Source: Deinococcales bacterium (GTDB lineage Bacteria; Deinococcota; Deinococci; Deinococcales; JAAFIG01). Taken from it: 64,000 bases of DNA. Below the pieces are notes generated by a model that saw only the letters and a list, made by a program, of their open reading frames with translations, was not told the DNA's origin and ran no database searches. Position numbers and translations under genes: made by a program. Shown in pieces: positions 16,307 to 25,972 of this stretch; positions within the stretch are counted from its first letter, which is position 1, and every line of letters begins with the position of its first letter. Location of the stretch: contig JANXTZ010000073.1 of assembly GCA_025352125.1 (NCBI GenBank), positions 62,001 through 126,000 of the forward strand, read 5' to 3'.

Positions 16307-17146
16307 TCAGACAAAGGCAAATAATTCATTTTCGACAGTCGCAACTGTTTGATCTGAAATGAACAATTCAGCCCCTCGAGCCGCATTGGTTTGCTTGTAA
16401 TTGTTCATGCCGTACTGCACCGAAAAATCTTCGATTTGAGCAAACCCAAAACTGTTGCGGATTTCACTGCAATCGTCATAAGTAATCAGCCAACGATGGG
16501 GGCATTGTTGCATCTCGAGCGCAAATTTCTTGTGGTCAAAACCGACGTGAAGATCACCTTTTTTGCCATACAGTTTTGATTTTGTGGCACTGAAGTACGG
16601 CGGGTCAAGAAAGACAAAAACATTTTGTCCAACCGCGTTCAGCACTTCTCGGTAATCCAGATTGGTGATCCTGACACCATGCATCAGCCCAGCAATTTCT
16701 TGGACACGGTCAATGCTCGAGTGGGTAAAACGCCCCTGAAAAGATTGTTCTGAATACCCTCCACTGTCCACCGTTCCCGAAAAAGTGATGCGGTTGAGTA
16801 CAAAAAAGCGTACTGCCCGCTCGAACTGGGTTAAATCATCGGACAAACTCGAGCGAAAACGTTCAAACAAATTCCGTCCATCATGTTCTGTTTCTTTGAT
16901 TCGTCTGACTTCAGTTGTTAACGTCACGCAATCTGTTTGTACCGTTCGCCAGAAGGCGATCAGGTCAAGGTTTAAGTCGTTAATCCAAACTTGGGTGTCT
17001 GGGAATTTCTGACGTACCGACAAAAAAACGCTACCACCGCCGACAAAAGGTTCTCGAAATTCGAGGAAGCGCTCTGGAAAACGATCAAAAATCGCGTCCA
17101 ACACTTTGGCTTTACCACCAGGATAACGAAGCGGAGATTTCAACAT
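16307..17146 (-). CDS. D12-class DNA adenine methyltransferase
   Basis: This is an N6-adenine methyltransferase of the D12 (Dam/EcoRV/DpnII-like) class. The N terminus SPLRYPGGKAK, the AdoMet motif REPFVGGGSVF at about residues 30-40 and the catalytic DPPY near residue 185 are all present. ATG 17146, preceded by GGGTGAGGTG, is the best start, and it overlaps the end of the endonuclease gene; longer starts at 17158 and 17167 exist. Together with the upstream gene it forms a probable type II restriction-modification pair. The recognition sequence is unknown. Confidence 0.88.
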   Translation of the reverse strand: MLKSPLRYPGGKAKVLDAIFDRFPERFLEFREPFVGGGSVFLSVRQKFPDTQVWINDLNLDLIAFWRTVQTDCVTLTTEVRRIKETEHDGRNLFERFRSSLSDDLTQFERAVRFFVLNRITFSGTVDSGGYSEQSFQGRFTHSSIDRVQEIAGLMHGVRITNLDYREVLNAVGQNVFVFLDPPYFSATKSKLYGKKGDLHVGFDHKKFALEMQQCPHRWLITYDDCSEIRNSFGFAQIEDFSVQYGMNNYKQTNAARGAELFISDQTVATVENELFAFV

Positions 17147-17150
17147 CACC

Positions 17151-18251
17151 TCACCCATTGCTTTCAATCAGAATCTCGAGCTTTGGGTTTGATTGGGCTT
17201 CTTTGTTGAGCAAATGAAGTGTTGCTTGTTGTGATTTACTGAAGGTATTTTTGTCTAAAAATTGTTTAACCACATCTTCCGAACACGGCATGGTCAATTG
17301 ACCGTGAACGCCGTTGCCAGTCAATTGCAGCCTGGTTTTGAACTCAACCGCAACGCCATCGCAATCCAAACGATCAAGATTCGAGAACAAAATCAGTTTG
17401 AACAAACCATCTTTGATGTCAGAAAGTGTAGGTAACTTTCCCCCACTGGTAATATTTTTTGACTCAAGAATAACCCAGACATTATCCTCAGGTTGAATAG
17501 CATCTGGTACTAAAAAGTAGACACCGCCATAATAATCCTCAATCTCGAGAATATGCTTATGTGTTACAGCTCCTGTCTCGAGAGCATGTTTAACTTTGGT
17601 TTCACGTTTTGCCGCACGTTTTGATGCAATCAAAGAATCTTGTTGGTAAAAATCTATATTTTGTGAGTATTTTATAAGTCTTTTAGTGTAACTATGAACT
17701 CGAATACTGTTTTTTATAGAAATAGCTTGATAACTGTTAATTGAAATTTTAAGAATATCAATAAATCGTTCATTTAAAAGTGCCTGATTCCAACTTAGAG
17801 CATCTTTTTTATAGTTTATAATAGCTTTTATTTCCTTATAGACAAACGCAAGATCAAATTTCTGGTCAGTTATCTTTTGCACTGAATCTGAGTGTCCGTT
17901 AGCACTCGCGTAATACGCTAGAACCACATAAACATTAAATAAACTCATCCAGGAAAAAGTATTATACGAAATAAAATCACTATCACCATCAAAGCCTTCA
18001 TCTTTAATAATTGGAATGACCGCAATTATTTTTCGATTGTTGTAAGTGTTATAGACGCGCTCAAATGGATAGCTGCGAGTTCGTTTTGGCGACACCCATT
18101 TGGAAAATGCAAACGTCCCTCTTGTGGTTTGTACCAAGCCCACCGATTTTGCTTCATTGATATCAAACTGCTCAAACCCATACGACTCGAGCACGGCTGT
18201 TAAATTTGCATTGTATTTCACATCTTTGATGAATCCCTTAAAGACTGGCAT
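17151..18251 (-). CDS. Probable type II restriction endonuclease
   Basis: I do not recognise the exact family. The 366-residue protein lies directly before, and nearly overlaps, a D12 adenine methyltransferase, the usual layout of a restriction-modification pair. A candidate PD-(D/E)XK core is the acidic NVWVILESKN with a preceding FLVPDA strand near residues 235-260. The middle of the gene (about 17600-18060) is visibly AT-rich and has no CTCGAG for roughly 600 bp, unlike the surrounding genes, which suggests transfer. ATG 18251 has only a weak TTGGGA ribosome site. Confidence 0.6.
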   Translation of the reverse strand: MPVFKGFIKDVKYNANLTAVLESYGFEQFDINEAKSVGLVQTTRGTFAFSKWVSPKRTRSYPFERVYNTYNNRKIIAVIPIIKDEGFDGDSDFISYNTFSWMSLFNVYVVLAYYASANGHSDSVQKITDQKFDLAFVYKEIKAIINYKKDALSWNQALLNERFIDILKISINSYQAISIKNSIRVHSYTKRLIKYSQNIDFYQQDSLIASKRAAKRETKVKHALETGAVTHKHILEIEDYYGGVYFLVPDAIQPEDNVWVILESKNITSGGKLPTLSDIKDGLFKLILFSNLDRLDCDGVAVEFKTRLQLTGNGVHGQLTMPCSEDVVKQFLDKNTFSKSQQATLHLLNKEAQSNPKLEILIESNG

Positions 18252-18282
18252 GTCCCAAGTATACCCGCTCGAGAGGCTGGTC

Positions 18283-19440
18283 TTACCCCAACAAATCACC
18301 TTCAGAAGACCGCAGCAAGTCGTCCTCGACGGTGGGCGTGGCAACAGCTTTGCCAGGACGACCCGTAATCATCTCGACCTGAACAACCTGCCCTTCGCTG
18401 GCACGGTACAAGCGGTCATTGATGGCGCGTCCCAAACCGACATCGGCAAAACCGTGGGTCAAGATCACGTCCGCGCCCGTTCGGTCTAGCGCCCGCAAGC
18501 CCGTAAAAAGTTGCGAGGCGATAAACCACTGATTGGAACACGCGCCCAAGTTCACACGTTCGGCGTTGATGCCGTCCAGACTGAGCATCGAAGAGTGGCA
18601 GAGCAACAAACCCAAACGCTGCCCAGATGCCACAATCGCATCGGCTTCTTTTTTGAGCGCTGCCCGAAGCGGCATTCCCACCGCGCCCATCAAACACACC
18701 ATCTTGGCTCGAGGGGCATAATGTCTGAGCTGCATTCCGGGTGAGGGCGCAATCGAACTGGCATCCATGACCACCTCGCCAGGCAAGGCAACCTCGCCCA
18801 ACACCCGCTCGAGTTCCTCGAGTGGCACACCGCCAGGGCGCAGCAGCGTTGGAATTGAGGTGGTCAGATCGAGCACCGTGCTTTCCAAACCAATTTCGGT
18901 CATGCCACCGTCGAGCACGATGTCAACCCGATCTTTTAAATCCTCGAGCACGTCGGCGGCACTGGTCGGACTTGGGCGGCTGAACAAATTGGCGCTCGGC
19001 GCGGCAATCGGCACGCCAGCCGCACGAATCAGTGCCTGCGCCACCTTGTGCGACGGCACGCGCACCGCCACCGTGTTGCCGCCGCCCGTCACCTCGAGCG
19101 GCACACTCGAGCCGCGCGGCAAGACCAGGGTCAACGCCCCTGGCCAGAAACTTTCGGACAGCGCATCAATTTGACGCTCGAGCACCCGCATGGCTGAGAC
19201 GGTGGTCAGCATTTCAACCTCGAGCGGGCTGGCGACGTGCAAGATGAGCGGATCGGTGCTGGGACGGCGTTTGGCTTCAAAAATGCGTCTGACCGCCGTT
19301 GCAGACAAACCATGAGCGCCCAGACCGTAAACTGTTTCGGTTGGAAACGCGACCAGACCACCCATTTGAATCATGCGTGCCGCCTCGAGGACGGCATCGA
19401 ATTCGGGGTTGTCTGGGTTGACTTTTAAAACTTTGGTCAT
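18283..19440 (-). CDS. Threonylcarbamoyl-AMP synthase, Sua5 type
   Basis: Sua5/TsaC makes L-threonylcarbamoyladenylate from threonine, bicarbonate and ATP for the t6A37 modification of ANN-decoding tRNAs. The 385-residue protein has the YrdC domain at ~1-205, with PTETVYGLG, KRRPSTDPL and PSANLF. A linker and a Sua5 C-terminal domain follow. PGMQLRHYAPRAK is the conserved linker. It has TAAAAT 9 bp before the ATG, so a leaderless start is likely. The restriction-modification pair lies just downstream. Confidence 0.93.
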   Translation of the reverse strand: MTKVLKVNPDNPEFDAVLEAARMIQMGGLVAFPTETVYGLGAHGLSATAVRRIFEAKRRPSTDPLILHVASPLEVEMLTTVSAMRVLERQIDALSESFWPGALTLVLPRGSSVPLEVTGGGNTVAVRVPSHKVAQALIRAAGVPIAAPSANLFSRPSPTSAADVLEDLKDRVDIVLDGGMTEIGLESTVLDLTTSIPTLLRPGGVPLEELERVLGEVALPGEVVMDASSIAPSPGMQLRHYAPRAKMVCLMGAVGMPLRAALKKEADAIVASGQRLGLLLCHSSMLSLDGINAERVNLGACSNQWFIASQLFTGLRALDRTGADVILTHGFADVGLGRAINDRLYRASEGQVVQVEMITGRPGKAVATPTVEDDLLRSSEGDLLG

Positions 19441-19449
19441 GAATGCCTT

Positions 19450-19455
19450 ATTTTA
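19450..19455 (-). promoter_or_regulatory. -10 box for sua5
   Basis: On the minus strand TAAAAT lies 9 bp before the ATG at 19440. Confidence 0.4.
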
Positions 19456-19458
19456 ACG

Positions 19459-22400
19459 TTACTTTTTGCGCCCTGCGGTCAAAACCGTTGTTAACGCCAC
19501 AAAACCAGCCTCGTCACCGCTGGCAAGCAAGGTTGCCTGTTCTGCCCAGGTGCTTACACTGGCGGGTTTGCGCAAGCCCGCTTCGCTCAGGATGTTCTCG
19601 AGCTTCGCGGGTTTGGCTTTGCTAAGCTGACCAAAGGATTTGATGCCCGCATCGGTCAACGCGCTGGCAAATTTCGGTCCAATGCCCTCAATCCGCTCGA
19701 GGTTGTCGGGGGCTTTGGGTTTGGAAGGTTTTGGAGCTGTGCTCGAGGTTTTTGCAGTCTTTTTTGGTTTGGGTTTGGTGTCTTGTAGCGGCGCAAGGCT
19801 TTCTTGACCATAAAACGCACCTGCGAGCATGGTCGCTTGCACCCCTACGGTCTTGGCGGTTTTTGACATGACAGACGTAACGATTTTGGTTTTCACGGTT
19901 TTGTTCGCAACCGTTTTGGCTCGAGCTACCTTTTTGACCTTCATCAAAAGCTCGAGTTTGTAGCCCGCTTTTTTGGCGTCATTTTTGAGATTGATGGCAA
20001 TTTTGGCGAATTCTTTTTCGGTTCCAAGAAACCCAGCAATCTCGAGTGCTTCGTCCAAGGTCGCCTCGAGTTGAACTTGCCCCAAGTAAGTTGTGCCTTC
20101 ATACGTGTTCAAACCAAGTGCGGTGCTGGCGTCAGAATCGGCAGTCCAGGCACTTAACAAAGCCTCGAGCGTGCTGGGTTTGGTCAGGCTGTCTTGCACG
20201 GACACCAGGAATTTCAGGCGTTGCACGGCATTCCAGGCTTGATCGTTGCTCGAGCCGAGGTCAGTCAAGGTGCGCTCAACACTGGCGGCAAGCAGGTATT
20301 CGTCCAGCCAGACTCGAGATTGCGCGGGCGTGGCTGCCAAGCCTTTGGTCAGAATCCAGGCGATGGTCATGTTTGAAGGCTTTTTCAGTTTCTCGAGGTT
20401 TGCTCGCACGGTTTTGGCGTAAGTGGTGCCGTCCAGGTCCGATCCCGCGAAGACTTCAATACCGTCCGTAACAGCTTTGGCTTTCATCTCGAGGTTTCCA
20501 AAAAAGACTTTGGATGGGTTGTCCATCAATGCCTTGAACGTTGAGGCGTTCATCAGGGCGTTCCAGGGGGTCAAAATTGGCTCGAGGTAGAGTTCTTTTG
20601 TGGCTTGTTCGATGCTGTACACGCCGCGTCCACCGAGCATCTGCGCCACCTTCTGATAGCGTCCGTCGCTGTCAAAAACCTCGCGCCAGTCAATGAGTAC
20701 GGCTCGAGCATACGCGCCAAGCTCGAGTTTTAAACCTTGATCGCCGATATCAGCGGCATTGCGAATAAATTCTTGGTTGCTGACCAGATCGCGGGCAATC
20801 AAAAAATGTTGACGGCTGGTGTTCGCGCCCAGCGCTTGTTGCAAACTGATTTTTTGGCGGCGTCCAGTCTGTCCGTGATGAACCGCACCCGAAACGTGGC
20901 GGCTCGAGTTGTTGAAGACCACCAGTGCCTTCTCGGGTCCGACACGGTTGCTGTAGGCGTAAACATCGTTTCCGAAGTCGAAGAGCGCAAAGTTTTGGGT
21001 GTCGGCAAACAGGTAACGTTTCTTTAAAAGTGGGAAAATCTGGCTGTAATGGTGGTCGATCAAGCCTCGATCTGGGGTTTCGTCATAGTAGGCACGGCGG
21101 TATTCCATGCCGTACTTTTCGGTGAAGCCTTCAATCTGACCGTGACCGAGCATTGGCAGCCCTGGCAAGGTTGCCATGAGTGTTGCCACGCCAAAGTATT
21201 TGTCACTTTTGCCAAACTGTTCTGCCGCCGTTTTCTCGTCGGGGTTGTTCATGAAATTGACAAAACGTTTTAGAATCTCGGGTTCAAACTCGAGGGTATT
21301 TTTGATGATCTCGAGGTACTCACTGTTCTTTTCGTCGCGCAGCATGTTCATGAAGGCACTGTTGTAAACGCGGTGCATTCCTAAAGTTCGGACAAAATAA
21401 CCTTCCATCATCCAGAACGCCTCGGCGAGAAGCAGCGTGTCTGGGGCTTCGACGGCACACCTGTCCACGACTTCACGCCAAAACTCGAGCGGCACGAGCG
21501 CGTCAAAATCACTTTTGCTCATGCCAAATTCTGCCCTTGAAGCCACGCCCTCGTTGCTGCCAGGTTCGGGAAACCACAGGCGTTGAACATGTTTTTTCGC
21601 CAAGGTCATGGCGGCGTCAAAGCGAATCACCGGAAATTGTCTGGCAACGTGCAAAATGGTCTGAATGATGGCTTCGCGCACATCGGCGCGGGTGTAATCG
21701 AGTTGCGCGGTGTCGTTCCAGGGCAAGCCCGTGCCGTCGTTGCCGTGATAGATGTACCGCGTCTCGCCCGTGTGGCGGTTGGTGCGTTTGAAGACCACCG
21801 CCGCGTCGGAATGGTCGTAATAATGATCCTCGAGTTTGATCTCGACGTTTGCATCGCGGCTGAGGTCGCCCGAGTTGAACGTGTAACCAGGGTAGGGGCT
21901 ATACGGCAGTTGAATGAACCATTCTGGATGCTCGAGCACCCAACGTCCGTCGATGCCGACATGATTTGGAACCATGTCGGATGCCAGGCGGATGCCTCGA
22001 GTCCAAGCTCGAGCACGCAAATTGCCCACGGCATCATCGCCGCCAAGATCATGGGCGGTGCTGTAATCGTACAGACTGTAGGCGCTGGCGACCGCGTCAG
22101 AATTGCCCATGCGTTGCTTGATTTCTTTGCTGGCGTGGCTTCGTTCCCACAAGCCGATCAGCCACAAACCGGTTACCCCGTAAGATTTGAGAAGCTCGAG
22201 TTCCTCGTCTGGCACTTGGTCGAGGGTGGCAATGTGGCGCTGGTATTTTTTGGAGAGTTGGTCGAGCCAGACAAAGGCGTTCTTGGCAATCAAAACCAGG
22301 TTTGGCATCCACTCGCGGTCTATGGTGAAATTTTCGGGTTCAAACTCGAGATCAGTTGCGCCAAGTTTGCGCACGTCCACCCGACCACCGAAACCGCCCG

Positions 22401-23229
22401 CAAAACCGCCGCCACCTCGAGCGGCATTCATGGCGTTGATGCCGCGACCCTCTTCGGAAATCAAATCCAGACTCGAGACGAGACGCAGACGCATTCTGCC
22501 CAGACGCTCCGCCCGAGCGCCCGAGAACACGCCGCCGAAACGTTCGAGCAGCATTTTGAGTTGTTCCTCGAGCGAACCTGGATGATTGAGGGCTGGGGCG
22601 CGAAGGGTGCGCCACAAACTCAGACCGCCCGCCAGTTCAAACGGGGCTTGCGCCTCGAGAAAGGTTTCCAAACTCGAGATGATGCTTGGATACGCGAAAT
22701 TGGATTTCAAACCCGCATCGTCGAACAAATCGCCAAACGGTGTGAACGCAGGATTGGCGTTTTCAAGCCAGAGCATCAGCATTTCCTCGAGCATGACCTC
22801 GCGGTTGGAACGAGTATCGCTTGTGCCAGCCAGATACGCCTCGAGTTTGACATCACCCGTGAACACCGCCAGCGGTGGAAACGCCTTGCCAAACTCGAGC
22901 AGCGCCGCATTGACGCGGCTCGCACCGATCTGGCTTTCAAGAAGCGCCAACGCCTGTTGCCACAATGTTGGATTGTGCCGCAAACGGTACTCTTCGACCA
23001 GGGCGTGCATGACCTCATCAATCAATCCCATGGCGTTGACATCGCCCGCCCGAACGCCACGAGCTGGGTTTTTGGCGTTCAGTTTGGCGGCAAACGCCCG
23101 CGCCGCCGCGAAATTGGCAAACACGACATTGCCCGAACTCGAGAACAAATCAAGGTCAAAATCGTATTCTTCACGTGCGTCGCGTGAAACATGAAATTCA
23201 AACTTTTTCCTGCTCGAGTGATGTGTCAT
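19459..23229 (-). CDS. Very large GH13 alpha-amylase-family protein with C-terminal helix-hairpin-helix
   Basis: The 1256-residue product has no signal peptide. The (beta/alpha)8 catalytic part spans about residues 340-830, with the GH13 regions DMVPNHVG (~420), IRFDAA with the nucleophile Asp (~536), LLAEAFW with the acid/base Glu (~601) and MNNPDEK (~662), where Pro replaces the usual His. The first ~340 residues are helical and unassigned. After a Lys/Pro/Ala-rich linker, residues ~1170-1250 form a helix-hairpin-helix (RIEGIGPKFASALTDAGI), normally linked to DNA or protein binding. ATG 23229 is preceded by AAGGAGG. Its substrate, perhaps an alpha-glucan or maltosyl compound, is not defined. 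Confidence 0.82.
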   Translation of the reverse strand: MTHHSSRKKFEFHVSRDAREEYDFDLDLFSSSGNVVFANFAAARAFAAKLNAKNPARGVRAGDVNAMGLIDEVMHALVEEYRLRHNPTLWQQALALLESQIGASRVNAALLEFGKAFPPLAVFTGDVKLEAYLAGTSDTRSNREVMLEEMLMLWLENANPAFTPFGDLFDDAGLKSNFAYPSIISSLETFLEAQAPFELAGGLSLWRTLRAPALNHPGSLEEQLKMLLERFGGVFSGARAERLGRMRLRLVSSLDLISEEGRGINAMNAARGGGGFAGGFGGRVDVRKLGATDLEFEPENFTIDREWMPNLVLIAKNAFVWLDQLSKKYQRHIATLDQVPDEELELLKSYGVTGLWLIGLWERSHASKEIKQRMGNSDAVASAYSLYDYSTAHDLGGDDAVGNLRARAWTRGIRLASDMVPNHVGIDGRWVLEHPEWFIQLPYSPYPGYTFNSGDLSRDANVEIKLEDHYYDHSDAAVVFKRTNRHTGETRYIYHGNDGTGLPWNDTAQLDYTRADVREAIIQTILHVARQFPVIRFDAAMTLAKKHVQRLWFPEPGSNEGVASRAEFGMSKSDFDALVPLEFWREVVDRCAVEAPDTLLLAEAFWMMEGYFVRTLGMHRVYNSAFMNMLRDEKNSEYLEIIKNTLEFEPEILKRFVNFMNNPDEKTAAEQFGKSDKYFGVATLMATLPGLPMLGHGQIEGFTEKYGMEYRRAYYDETPDRGLIDHHYSQIFPLLKKRYLFADTQNFALFDFGNDVYAYSNRVGPEKALVVFNNSSRHVSGAVHHGQTGRRQKISLQQALGANTSRQHFLIARDLVSNQEFIRNAADIGDQGLKLELGAYARAVLIDWREVFDSDGRYQKVAQMLGGRGVYSIEQATKELYLEPILTPWNALMNASTFKALMDNPSKVFFGNLEMKAKAVTDGIEVFAGSDLDGTTYAKTVRANLEKLKKPSNMTIAWILTKGLAATPAQSRVWLDEYLLAASVERTLTDLGSSNDQAWNAVQRLKFLVSVQDSLTKPSTLEALLSAWTADSDASTALGLNTYEGTTYLGQVQLEATLDEALEIAGFLGTEKEFAKIAINLKNDAKKAGYKLELLMKVKKVARAKTVANKTVKTKIVTSVMSKTAKTVGVQATMLAGAFYGQESLAPLQDTKPKPKKTAKTSSTAPKPSKPKAPDNLERIEGIGPKFASALTDAGIKSFGQLSKAKPAKLENILSEAGLRKPASVSTWAEQATLLASGDEAGFVALTTVLTAGRKK

Positions 23230-23332
23230 GTGAGCCTCCTTGATGTCTGGAAACGATACCAGATTCATATTCTTCACCGCTTGGTTGTGCTGCAATTTCA
23301 AGCTTTGCTCAGGGCGAAACAATTCAGGTCTC

Positions 23333-24262
23333 TCAATTTGGACTTGGAACGGAAAAACCAAATTCATTCCCAGAACCCGTGAACCGTCCCCAGGCATTTC
23401 CACCCCAGGCTTGAACAATGGTTTTCAGAATATACAACCCCATGCCCGAGCCGCTCGAGTCAACGCCACGTTTTTTGGCATCAAAAATATTCTGGTAATT
23501 CTCGAGTTGCTGCCCAAAGTCTTCGATCCGAATCAGCACAAGATGATTTTCAACCCTGGCGCTGAGTTTGACCTCGCCAGGGTTTGGACCGTGACGGGCA
23601 GCATTCTCGAGCAGGTTTAAAAGCGCTTGAACCAGTTTGTCTGGGTCGCAACGCACCAGCAAATCCTCACCCGAAATGCTCACCCTCACGCCGCGCCGCC
23701 CGAATTCCTCGAGCGTTAACCGCACCACCCGTTCGATCACCTCTTCGAGAACAAAAGTGCGCTCGGCTTGCGGACGAAAGCCAACCGTCAAATCTTCGCT
23801 CAGGCGCACGAGGCGTTCAATCTCGAGCAGGCTGAGTTCTAAAAAACGTTTTCGGGTGTCTGTAACGGCGCTGCTGGGGTTGGTTTCCATGACCAGCAAT
23901 GCCTCGAGCAAACCCTTGACCGCCGTGACTGGCGTGCGAAATTCGTGCGAGAGCACCGCCATGACCTCACGCAGTTCGCGTTCGCGCTGGCGAATAAACG
24001 TCACGTCTTCCAGAATCAACGTGCCGACCTTGGCTCGAGCGATAAAGGTTTTGCCAGCCAACTCCAGTTCGGTTTCGCCGTCCACCAACAGCAATTGCTC
24101 GAGTTTGTAATTGCGCAGCACCTCGATGGCGCGAAAGCTGCGAAAACGTTCGAGCTTGATGCCGAAAAGCTCACTGGCAACCGCATTCAAAAAACGCAGT
24201 TCGCCTTGTTCAAAAACCAGAACGGCATCGCGTACAAAGTCCAGACTGGCGTCCAAACTCAT
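23333..24262 (-). CDS. Cytoplasmic sensor histidine kinase
   Basis: The 309-residue protein has a PAS-like sensor at ~1-90, then HisKA with the phospho-acceptor His in SHEFRTPV near residue 105, then the HATPase domain with the N box NLLENAARHG and glycine boxes GSGMGLYI. No transmembrane segment is visible, so it should sense an internal signal or work through a partner. Its ATG overlaps the stop of the response regulator gene (ATGA). This PhoR-like arrangement points to one two-component system. Confidence 0.88.
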   Translation of the reverse strand: MSLDASLDFVRDAVLVFEQGELRFLNAVASELFGIKLERFRSFRAIEVLRNYKLEQLLLVDGETELELAGKTFIARAKVGTLILEDVTFIRQRERELREVMAVLSHEFRTPVTAVKGLLEALLVMETNPSSAVTDTRKRFLELSLLEIERLVRLSEDLTVGFRPQAERTFVLEEVIERVVRLTLEEFGRRGVRVSISGEDLLVRCDPDKLVQALLNLLENAARHGPNPGEVKLSARVENHLVLIRIEDFGQQLENYQNIFDAKKRGVDSSGSGMGLYILKTIVQAWGGNAWGRFTGSGNEFGFSVPSPN

Positions 24263-24936
24263 GCCTGCACCCGCATTCGGTAGCCTTTACCGCGCACCGT
24301 CTCGAGAAATTTTGGTTGATCCAAGGTTTCGTTTAAACGCTGACGCAATTGGGTGATGTGCTGATCGACGGTGCGTTCCGTACCATCAAAATCCAGACCC
24401 CAGACTTTATCAAGGAGTTCCTGACGCGAAAACACCCGTCCGACGTTGGCAGCCAGAAACCCCAGCAAATCAAACTCGCGCCGCGTCAACTCGAGTTTGA
24501 CACCGTCCAAAAACGCCTGGGCATCCCCAGCCCTGACCTCGAGCGAACCATGCTTCAAAGTGGTTTGTTGAGGTTTGCTGCGGCGCAACAACGCCCGGAC
24601 TCGGGCGACCAATTCGGGTGAACTGAACGGTTTGGTCAGGTAATCGTCCGCGCCCGAATCCAGACCCTCAACACGGTCAACCTCAGAGGCTCGAGCGGTC
24701 AGCATGAGAACAGGAATGCTGGCAAAATCGCTTTCCCGAAGGCGTTTGAGCCATTTCAGACCAGGTTGGTCGGGCAGCATCCAGTCAAGCACCACCGCAT
24801 CCACACCCGCCAACCAATCCCAAGCCTCCAAAGCGCTTGCCGTTGCCCGCACGGTAAAACCCGCGTGCTCGAGGTGAAAACGGAGTGCCTCACGTACCGC
24901 CAGCTCGTCCTCGACCAGCAACACCGTTGGGGCCAT
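24259..24936 (-). CDS. OmpR/PhoB-type response regulator
   Basis: The 225-residue protein has a receiver domain with acidic residues at VEDE, the phospho-acceptor Asp in VVLDWMLP near residue 50 and the Lys in LTKPF. A winged-helix DNA-binding domain (RREFDLLGFLAAN, RTVDQHITQLRQRL) ends near residue 222. It starts 1 bp after the end of trpD and overlaps the histidine kinase gene, so trpD, regulator and kinase form one operon. Confidence 0.93.
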   Translation of the reverse strand: MAPTVLLVEDELAVREALRFHLEHAGFTVRATASALEAWDWLAGVDAVVLDWMLPDQPGLKWLKRLRESDFASIPVLMLTARASEVDRVEGLDSGADDYLTKPFSSPELVARVRALLRRSKPQQTTLKHGSLEVRAGDAQAFLDGVKLELTRREFDLLGFLAANVGRVFSRQELLDKVWGLDFDGTERTVDQHITQLRQRLNETLDQPKFLETVRGKGYRMRVQA

Positions 24937-24937
24937 T

Positions 24938-25963
24938 TTATGATTCCACAGAGAATTTCACATACGCCTCGAGCTTCATGAGCGCCGCCCCAGATTTTAA
25001 AATCTCGAGTGCCAGCCCAACCGCGTTTTTCAAGTTGTCCGCACCACCAGCCGTGTAAATCGCTCCAGCCGCGTTTGCCGCCACCGCATCACGTTGCGCC
25101 TTTGTGCCGGCACCACCCAGTACCGCCCGCACCGTCACCGCGTTCTCGGCGGCATTGCCACCCAACAACAATTCTGGCGCGTGCCGCATCAATCCCAAAT
25201 CTTCAGGCTCGAGGCTGTACTCGAGGATTTCACCGTTTCTCAGTTCACTCACGTTGGTTGTTCCCGCCACGCTGATGTCATCGTAACGGCTGCCATCCGG
25301 CGCGACGCCGTGCACCAACATTGCGCCCGTCGTTCCCAAATTGCGCAACACCTCGACCATTGGACGCAACAACTCATGTCTTGGCACACCCAACAATTGA
25401 TGCGTCGCCCCAGCAGGATTGGTGAGCGGTCCCAAAATGTTAAAGACCGTCGGCACACCCAATTCGGCACGCACAGACGCTGCAAAGCGCATTGCAGGAT
25501 GGTGATTCCGAGCGAACAAAAACGCAATTCCAACCGTGTCAATCGACTCGGCAAGCTGCTCTGGGGTCATCTCGAGCCTCACGCCGATGGCTTCAAACAA
25601 ATCTGCACTGCCCGACTTGCGCGTGGCGGTACGGTTGCCATGCTTTGCCACCCGTAAACCACTGGCAGCCACCACAAACGCCGCCGCCGTCGAAATGTTG
25701 AACACCGACACGCCAGACCCACCCGCGCCGCAGGTGTCCACCAAAACCCCAGGCTTGACGTGCACCCGCACAGCCCGTTCACGCATGGCTCTGGCAAAAC
25801 CCGTGATTTCCGCCACCGTCTCGCCGCGCACTTTGAGCGCCGTCAACACAGCCGCCATCTGAATTGGCGTCAGGTCACCGTCGAGTTGCGAGAACATCCA
25901 TTCTTGCGCCTGAGATTCGGAAAGCGATTGGCTCGAGAGTAAACGGTTCAGATCAACGCCCAT
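24938..25963 (-). CDS. trpD: Anthranilate phosphoribosyltransferase
   Basis: TrpD transfers the phosphoribosyl group of PRPP to anthranilate in tryptophan synthesis. The 341-residue protein has DTCGAGGSG near residues 77-85, KHGNRTATRKSGSAD near 110, and NILGPLTNPAG near 170, all family signatures. The length is standard. No other trp gene is nearby. Instead it leads an operon with a two-component system, an unusual partnership. TAAACT lies 9 bp before the ATG. Confidence 0.92.
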   Translation of the reverse strand: MGVDLNRLLSSQSLSESQAQEWMFSQLDGDLTPIQMAAVLTALKVRGETVAEITGFARAMRERAVRVHVKPGVLVDTCGAGGSGVSVFNISTAAAFVVAASGLRVAKHGNRTATRKSGSADLFEAIGVRLEMTPEQLAESIDTVGIAFLFARNHHPAMRFAASVRAELGVPTVFNILGPLTNPAGATHQLLGVPRHELLRPMVEVLRNLGTTGAMLVHGVAPDGSRYDDISVAGTTNVSELRNGEILEYSLEPEDLGLMRHAPELLLGGNAAENAVTVRAVLGGAGTKAQRDAVAANAAGAIYTAGGADNLKNAVGLALEILKSGAALMKLEAYVKFSVES

Positions 25964-25972
25964 GAGGACTCG

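Noticed and set aside
18252..18344. Upstream extension of the endonuclease frame
   Set aside because: It overlaps the end of sua5 and reads as low-complexity antisense sequence; ATG 18251 is a better start.
21583..23187. 534-codon plus-strand open frame opposite the GH13 gene
   Set aside because: The minus strand carries an unmistakable GH13 protein with catalytic motifs; the plus-strand translation has no domain and no ribosome site.
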